A stretch of DNA of 36,493 nucleotides, taken from contig JAGTSG010000019.1 of the NCBI GenBank assembly GCA_018261655.1, forward strand, positions 1 to 36,493. The letters are read 5' to 3'. Below the pieces are notes generated by a model. The model saw only the letters and a list, made by a program, of their open reading frames with translations. It searched no databases and was not told the DNA's origin. This DNA comes from Pseudomonadota bacterium (GTDB lineage Bacteria > Pseudomonadota > Gammaproteobacteria > Steroidobacterales > Steroidobacteraceae). Both the position numbers and the translations under genes were made by a program. Of the stretch, positions 32,719-36,493 are shown one piece after another (the first letter of the stretch is position 1; every line of letters starts with the position of its first letter).

Positions 32719-32941
32719 CGACGAGCGCCGCGACGTCCGGGTCGGCGGGCCGTTCACGCTGGAAGAGCCACGCCACGAGTTGCGGGTCCTGGGCCTCGAG
32801 CAGCCTGTGGAACGCCCGGCGCTGCGCCTCGGACCCCTGCTCGTAGCGCGACGCCAGCCAGCGCTCCAGCATCACGTCGAGCTCCCTCATGCCCCGCCGG
32901 CATTGCCAGCGCAGCCTTCCCAGTGACGGCCCGGACTCCAA
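32699..32941 (-). CDS. sdhE: FAD assembly factor SdhE
   Basis: SdhE promotes covalent attachment of FAD to SdhA (and to FrdA). It has 80 residues. The family motif RRGMRELD is at about 15-22, with the key RGxxE. DPQLVAWLFQRERPADPD follows. The start appears to be TTG at 32941, with a TGAGG site; there is no ATG before the conserved RWQCRRGM. It directly follows sdhB, so its product is made together with its substrate subunit. Confidence 0.92.
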   Translation of the reverse strand: MESGPSLGRLRWQCRRGMRELDVMLERWLASRYEQGSEAQRRAFHRLLEAQDPQLVAWLFQRERPADPDVAALVDELLAH

Positions 32942-32948
32942 GGGGGCC

Positions 32949-33737
32949 TCAGTACTGGCGCTCCGCCATCAGCTTCTTGATCTCGGCGATGGCGCGCGCC
33001 GGGTTTAGGTCCTTCGGACAGGCCTCGGTGCAGTTCATGATGGTGTGACAGCGGTAGAGGCGGAACGGATCCTCGAGGTCGTCGAGCCGTTCGCCCGTCG
33101 CCTCGTCGCGGGTGTCCACGATCCAGCGATAGGCGGCCAGCAGCGCCGCCGGGCCGAGGTAGCGGTCGCCGTTCCACCAGTAGCTCGGGCAGCTGGTCGA
33201 GCAGCAGGCGCACAGGATGCAGGCACTCGGCCGGTCGATCTTCTCCTGGTCCTCGGGCGACTGCAGGCGCTCGCGGTCGGGCGGCGCCGGGGTCCGGGTC
33301 TGGAGCCAGGGCTTGATCGAGGCGTACTGCGCGTAGAAGTTGGTCAGGTCGGGAACGAGATCCTTGATCACCGGCAGGTGCGGCAGCGGGAAGATCCGCA
33401 GCTCGCCCTTCACGTCCTCGATGGCCTTGATGCAGGCGAGCGTGTTGACGCCGTCGATGTTCATCGCACAGGAGCCGCAGATGCCCTCGCGGCACGAACG
33501 CCGGAAGGTCAGCGTCGAGTCGACCTCGTTCTTGATCTTGATCAGCGCGTCCAGGACCATCGGCCCGCAACGCCGGAGGTCGACCTCGAAGCTGTCGACG
33601 CGCGGCTTGTCGCCGCTGTCCGGGTCCCAGCGGTAGATCCGGAACGTCCTGACCGACGTGGCGCCGGGCGGCGCCTTGTACTGACGGCCCGGGACGTCCT
33701 TGAAGCGGGAGTTGGGTGGGAGCCTGAATTCTGCCAT
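32949..33737 (-). CDS. sdhB: succinate dehydrogenase iron-sulfur subunit
   Basis: SdhB carries electrons from the flavin of SdhA to quinone. It has 262 residues. The [2Fe-2S] cysteines are C82, C87, C90 and C102 ([10 protein letters not shown] and downstream). The [4Fe-4S]/[3Fe-4S] cysteines lie in [15 protein letters not shown] and [15 protein letters not shown]. An N-terminal extension of about 28 residues precedes the first strand ([13 protein letters not shown]). The ATG has only a weak GAGA site. It lies 34 bases after sdhA. Confidence 0.97.
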   Translation of the reverse strand: MAEFRLPPNSRFKDVPGRQYKAPPGATSVRTFRIYRWDPDSGDKPRVDSFEVDLRRCGPMVLDALIKIKNEVDSTLTFRRSCREGICGSCAMNIDGVNTLACIKAIEDVKGELRIFPLPHLPVIKDLVPDLTNFYAQYASIKPWLQTRTPAPPDRERLQSPEDQEKIDRPSACILCACCSTSCPSYWWNGDRYLGPAALLAAYRWIVDTRDEATGERLDDLEDPFRLYRCHTIMNCTEACPKDLNPARAIAEIKKLMAERQY

Positions 33738-33771
33738 GGGCTGATCTCGGAAAGCGGATGGCGGACAGCGG

Positions 33772-35556
33772 TCAGTAGGTCCGCGCCCTGGGCGGGACCG
33801 GCTCGACCTCGTCGGTCAGCGTGTCGAGCTGGACGGGACGGTAGTCGAGGTGAACCTGGCCGTCCGCGGAAACCCAGGCCAGGGAATGCTTCAGCCACTG
33901 CGCGTCGTCACGCTGCGGGAAGTCCTCGCGCGCGTGGGCGCCGCGGCTCTCCTCGCGCCCCGCCGCGGAGTGGATGGTGGCCGCGGCCTGCAGCAGCAGG
34001 TTCTCCAGCTCGAGCGTCTCGACGAGGTCCGTGTTGAACACCAGCGAGCGGTCGGCGACCCGCAGGTCATCCATGGCCTCGAAGACGCCCGCCAGCTTCC
34101 GGCAGCCCTCGCGCAGCGTCTCGCCGCTGCGGAACACGGCCGCGTGGTCCTGCATGGTCCGCTGCATCGTCAGCCGGACGTCGGCGGTCGGGCGCTTGCC
34201 TGCGGCGTTGCGGTAGCGATCGAGCCTGCTGACGGCCAGGTCGCCGGCATCCGCAGCGAGCGGCCGGTGCCCGGTGCCGGGCTTCACCACCTGCGCGCAG
34301 CGCCGGGCTGCGGCGCGGCCGAAGACCACCAGGTCCAGCAGCGAGTTGGACCCGAGCCGGTTGGCGCCATGCACCGAGACGCAGGCCGCCTCGCCAATCG
34401 CCATCAGGCCCGGCACCACGGCGCTCGGGTCGTCCCCCTTGCGGGTCACGACCTCCCCGTGGACGTTGCAGGGGATGCCGCCCATGTTGTAGTGCGCCGT
34501 CGGTATCACCGGGATCGGCTGGCGCGTCACGTCGACGCCGGCAAAGATCCGGGATGTCTCGGCGATGCCCGGCAGGCGCTTCTGGATGACCTCCGCCCCG
34601 AGGTGCTCGAGGTGCAGGTAGATGTGGTCCCGGTCGGGGCCGACGCCGCGGCCCTCGCGGATCTCGATGGTCATCGAGCGGCTGACGACGTCGCGCGAGG
34701 CCAGGTCCTTGGCGTTCGGTGCGTAGCGCTCCATGAACCGCTCGCCCTGCGCGTTCCGCAGGATGCCGCCCTCGCCGCGCACGCCCTCGGTGATGAGGCA
34801 GCCGGCGCCGTAGATGCCGGTCGGGTGGAACTGCACGAACTCCATGTCCTGCAGCGGCAGTCCGGCGCGCAGCACCATCCCGCCGCCGTCACCGGTGCAG
34901 GTGTGGGCCGACGTGCAGGAGAAGTAGATCCGGCCGTAGCCGCCGGTCGCCAGGATCGTCGTGTGTGCGCGGAAGCGGTGCAGCGTCCCGGTGGACAGGT
35001 CGAGCGCGACCACGCCGCGGCACTCGCCGTCCTCCATGATGAGGTCGATGGCGAAGTACTCGATGAAGAAGTTCGCGTTGTGCTTGAGCGACTGCTGGTA
35101 CAGCGTGTGCAGCATCGCATGGCCGGTGCGGTCCGCGGCGGCGCAGGTGCGCTGCGCGATGCCCTTGCCGTAGTGCGTCGTCATGCCGCCGAAGGGCCGC
35201 TGGTAGATCCGCCCGTCCTCGGTGCGCGAGAACGGCAGGCCGAAGCGCTCGAGCTCCAGCACCGCGCTCGGCGCCTCCTTGCACATGAACTCGATCGCGT
35301 CCTGGTCGCCGAGCCAGTCGGAACCCTTGATGGTGTCGTAGAAGTGGAAGCGCCAGTCGTCCTCGCCCATGTTGCCGAGCGCCGCGCTGATGCCGCCCTG
35401 GGCCGCCACCGTGTGGCTGCGGGTCGGGAAGACCTTCGACAGGCAGGCGGTCGAGAGGCCCGCCTCGGCGAGTCCCATGGTGGCGCGCAGCCCGGCGCCG
35501 CCCGCCCCGACCACGACGACGTCGTAGGTGTGGTCCGTGAACGGGTAGGCGCTCAT
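33772..35556 (-). CDS. sdhA: succinate dehydrogenase flavoprotein subunit
   Basis: SdhA oxidises succinate to fumarate in complex II and the TCA cycle. It has 594 residues from the ATG at 35556, which overlaps the sdhD stop as ATGA. The FAD dinucleotide motif is [12 protein letters not shown] (15-26). The FAD-linked histidine is H48 in [10 protein letters not shown]. Active-site segments are [10 protein letters not shown] and [19 protein letters not shown]. The longer frame to 35946 is a shadow of sdhD. Confidence 0.98.
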   Translation of the reverse strand: MSAYPFTDHTYDVVVVGAGGAGLRATMGLAEAGLSTACLSKVFPTRSHTVAAQGGISAALGNMGEDDWRFHFYDTIKGSDWLGDQDAIEFMCKEAPSAVLELERFGLPFSRTEDGRIYQRPFGGMTTHYGKGIAQRTCAAADRTGHAMLHTLYQQSLKHNANFFIEYFAIDLIMEDGECRGVVALDLSTGTLHRFRAHTTILATGGYGRIYFSCTSAHTCTGDGGGMVLRAGLPLQDMEFVQFHPTGIYGAGCLITEGVRGEGGILRNAQGERFMERYAPNAKDLASRDVVSRSMTIEIREGRGVGPDRDHIYLHLEHLGAEVIQKRLPGIAETSRIFAGVDVTRQPIPVIPTAHYNMGGIPCNVHGEVVTRKGDDPSAVVPGLMAIGEAACVSVHGANRLGSNSLLDLVVFGRAAARRCAQVVKPGTGHRPLAADAGDLAVSRLDRYRNAAGKRPTADVRLTMQRTMQDHAAVFRSGETLREGCRKLAGVFEAMDDLRVADRSLVFNTDLVETLELENLLLQAAATIHSAAGREESRGAHAREDFPQRDDAQWLKHSLAWVSADGQVHLDYRPVQLDTLTDEVEPVPPRARTY

Positions 35557-35939
35557 GCCTTGCCTCCGAGCGCGAGCTTCAGCACCGAGACCAGCGCAGC
35601 AGCGCCAATCAGCACGTGGATGAACCTGACGAGCACCAGCACCAGCACCCGCGGCCCCTTCGTCCGCACGTAGTCCTCGACGACGACCTGCACGCCGAGC
35701 GCCGAGTGCCATACGGCCGTCCACACGAACAGCACCATGAGCACGGCATTCAGCGGCCTGGCGAGCCAGGCCACGACGGCCGCCCGCCCGAGGTCGGGGA
35801 GCGTCAGGACGGCGAACAGGAACCAGACCCCGAGCACGGCCAGCGCGGCGGAGGTCGTGCGCAGGTGCCACCAATGGTGGACGCCCTCGCGGGCGGATCC
35901 GTGGCCGAGCACGTAGCCGAGGGGCGATCGCAGGTTCAT
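35553..35939 (-). CDS. sdhD: succinate dehydrogenase membrane anchor subunit
   Basis: SdhD, with SdhC, anchors complex II in the inner membrane and binds haem b and quinone. It has 128 residues and three helices, at about 27-47, 59-80 and 97-120. The segment [19 protein letters not shown] holds the family HxxxGxxxxxxDY pattern. The ATG overlaps the sdhC stop as ATGA. Confidence 0.94.
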   Translation of the reverse strand: MNLRSPLGYVLGHGSAREGVHHWWHLRTTSAALAVLGVWFLFAVLTLPDLGRAAVVAWLARPLNAVLMVLFVWTAVWHSALGVQVVVEDYVRTKGPRVLVLVLVRFIHVLIGAAALVSVLKLALGGKA

Positions 35940-36334
35940 GCCCCACCCCCGAGGTGGCGCCACGCCAGCGCCAGCGTGAACAGCGAGGCGAGCGCCGCCA
36001 GCACGACGACCAGCTGGCCGCTGCGCCGTGCCACCGGCTTCTCGAAGCCGAAACCGGCGTCCCAGACCAGGTGCCGGATGCCGGCGAAGAAGTGATACCA
36101 GAACGCCACGATCCAGCCGGCGATGGCCAGCTTCACCAGGGGGTTGGCAAAGACCTTGGCGGCGGTCGCATAGGCCTGTGCACCGCTGGCGGCGGCGACC
36201 AGCCAGTAGGCCAGCAGCAGCAGCCCCACGGACTGGAACACCCCGGAGGCACGGTGGGAGATCGACAGCACCATCGTGTACATGGGCCGGTACACCTGCA
36301 GGTGCGGGGACAGCGGTCTGGACTGTGGCGGCAT
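35936..36334 (-). CDS. sdhC: succinate dehydrogenase cytochrome b556 subunit
   Basis: SdhC is the larger haem and quinone-binding anchor of complex II. It has 132 residues and three helices, at about 32-52, 64-84 and 104-125. The signatures are [12 protein letters not shown] at the N-terminus, SISHRASGV (quinone side) and [13 protein letters not shown] (haem side). A GGGGAG site lies about 7 bases before the ATG at 36334. Confidence 0.96.
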   Translation of the reverse strand: MPPQSRPLSPHLQVYRPMYTMVLSISHRASGVFQSVGLLLLAYWLVAAASGAQAYATAAKVFANPLVKLAIAGWIVAFWYHFFAGIRHLVWDAGFGFEKPVARRSGQLVVVLAALASLFTLALAWRHLGGGA

Positions 36335-36355
36335 CCGGGTCTCCCCATGGTGCGA

Positions 36356-36401
36356 ACGACGCCACCGTCGTGGACCTGCCGGTCCGTCGTCGTGGCGTCG
36401 T
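36356..36401. repeat. long imperfect inverted repeat in the sdhC leader
   Basis: ACGACGCCAC (36356-36365) pairs perfectly with GTGGCGTCGT (36392-36401). Inside, GGACC and GGTCC form a second stem around a TGCC loop. The two stems are split by a six-by-six internal loop. It lies between the SDHAF4-like gene and sdhC. No T-run follows, so it is probably an RNA-stability or attenuating structure rather than a terminator. Confidence 0.5.
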
Positions 36402-36411
36402 GCCGAATCGT

Positions 36412-36493
36412 TCAGAAGTCGATGCAGCGCCCGGCCTTCTCCCAGTCGCCGTAGCGGGTCGGCTCGGGACCCGGCGGGCCGCCGATTTCCCTC
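36412..36493 (-). CDS. DUF1674 / SDHAF4-like protein, C-terminal end only
   Basis: The last 26 codons of a minus-strand gene enter at the right edge and stop at TGA (36412-36414). They read EIGGPPGPEPTRYGDW, then EK, and close with GRCIDF, which is the hallmark C-terminus of DUF1674. The eukaryotic member, SDHAF4, binds flavinylated SdhA during complex II assembly. Its place directly before sdhC agrees with such a role. The start lies outside the window. Confidence 0.88.
   Translation of the reverse strand, partial: REIGGPPGPEPTRYGDWEKAGRCIDF

Noticed and set aside
32290-32941. sdhE-ygfX as a classical toxin-antitoxin module
   Set aside because: SdhE has the flavinylation motif and follows sdhB directly. 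A metabolic assembly role explains the pair better.

Overview
The window is a dense, high-GC chromosomal segment of a gammaproteobacterium. LPS and lipoprotein export genes (lpxK, msbA, kdsB, two LolC/E permeases, lolD), an rpoE-rseA-rseB envelope-stress operon, sdhE/ygfX and the gene orders all point to a Gram-negative gammaproteobacterium. From memory, the lol-comEC-exbB-exbD-...-lpxK-...-kdsB-phosphatase-rne order resembles Pseudomonas. The strong GC bias suggests a Xanthomonadales, Nevskiales or Chromatiales-like lineage, but I cannot place it further. I see no tRNA, rRNA, CRISPR array, insertion sequence or phage gene.

Layout. (1) 235-2976, plus strand: rne, encoding RNase E with a long arginine-rich tail. 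A REP-like palindrome cluster separates it from the convergent block that follows. (2) 3056-15031, minus strand, an envelope super-operon read from right to left: two LolC/E permeases, lolD, comEC, exbB, exbD, msbA, lpxK, a Trm112-like protein, kdsB, an aminotransferase and a low-molecular-weight tyrosine phosphatase. (3) 15155-19011, plus strand: a small exported SmpA-like protein and mfd. (4) 19031-29624, minus strand, a 13-gene run starting at a good promoter upstream of lepA: lepA, lepB, a DUF4845 protein, rnc, era, recO, a damaged pdxJ, acpS, a PolB-like 3'-5' exonuclease, rlmD, an unrecognised 68-codon ORF, nagZ and a PAS/degenerate-GGDEF protein. (5) 29698-36493, minus strand: the end of an SDHAF4-like gene, sdhC, sdhD, sdhA, sdhB, sdhE, ygfX, then rpoE, rseA, rseB and a glutaredoxin-like gene.

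How the genes work together. Block 2 covers Kdo activation, lipid A 4'-phosphorylation and flipping, lipoprotein release, an ExbB/ExbD energiser and DNA uptake. Block 4 mixes translation and RNA processing with secretion, cofactor and cell-wall recycling genes. Block 5 joins complex II with its assembly factors, next to the sigma-E stress circuit. Most same-strand neighbours overlap by 4 bp, and GTG or TTG starts are common, so translational coupling is probably widespread.

The most notable observations are these. comEC has no in-frame stop and reads through, around exbB, into exbD. pdxJ lacks about its first 50 codons. The PAS-GGDEF protein has lost the GGDEF signature but keeps a perfect RxxD I-site, so it looks like a c-di-GMP receptor. 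A short ORF is locked between rlmD and nagZ by GTGA overlaps at both ends. No whole new system with a clear identity is evident.
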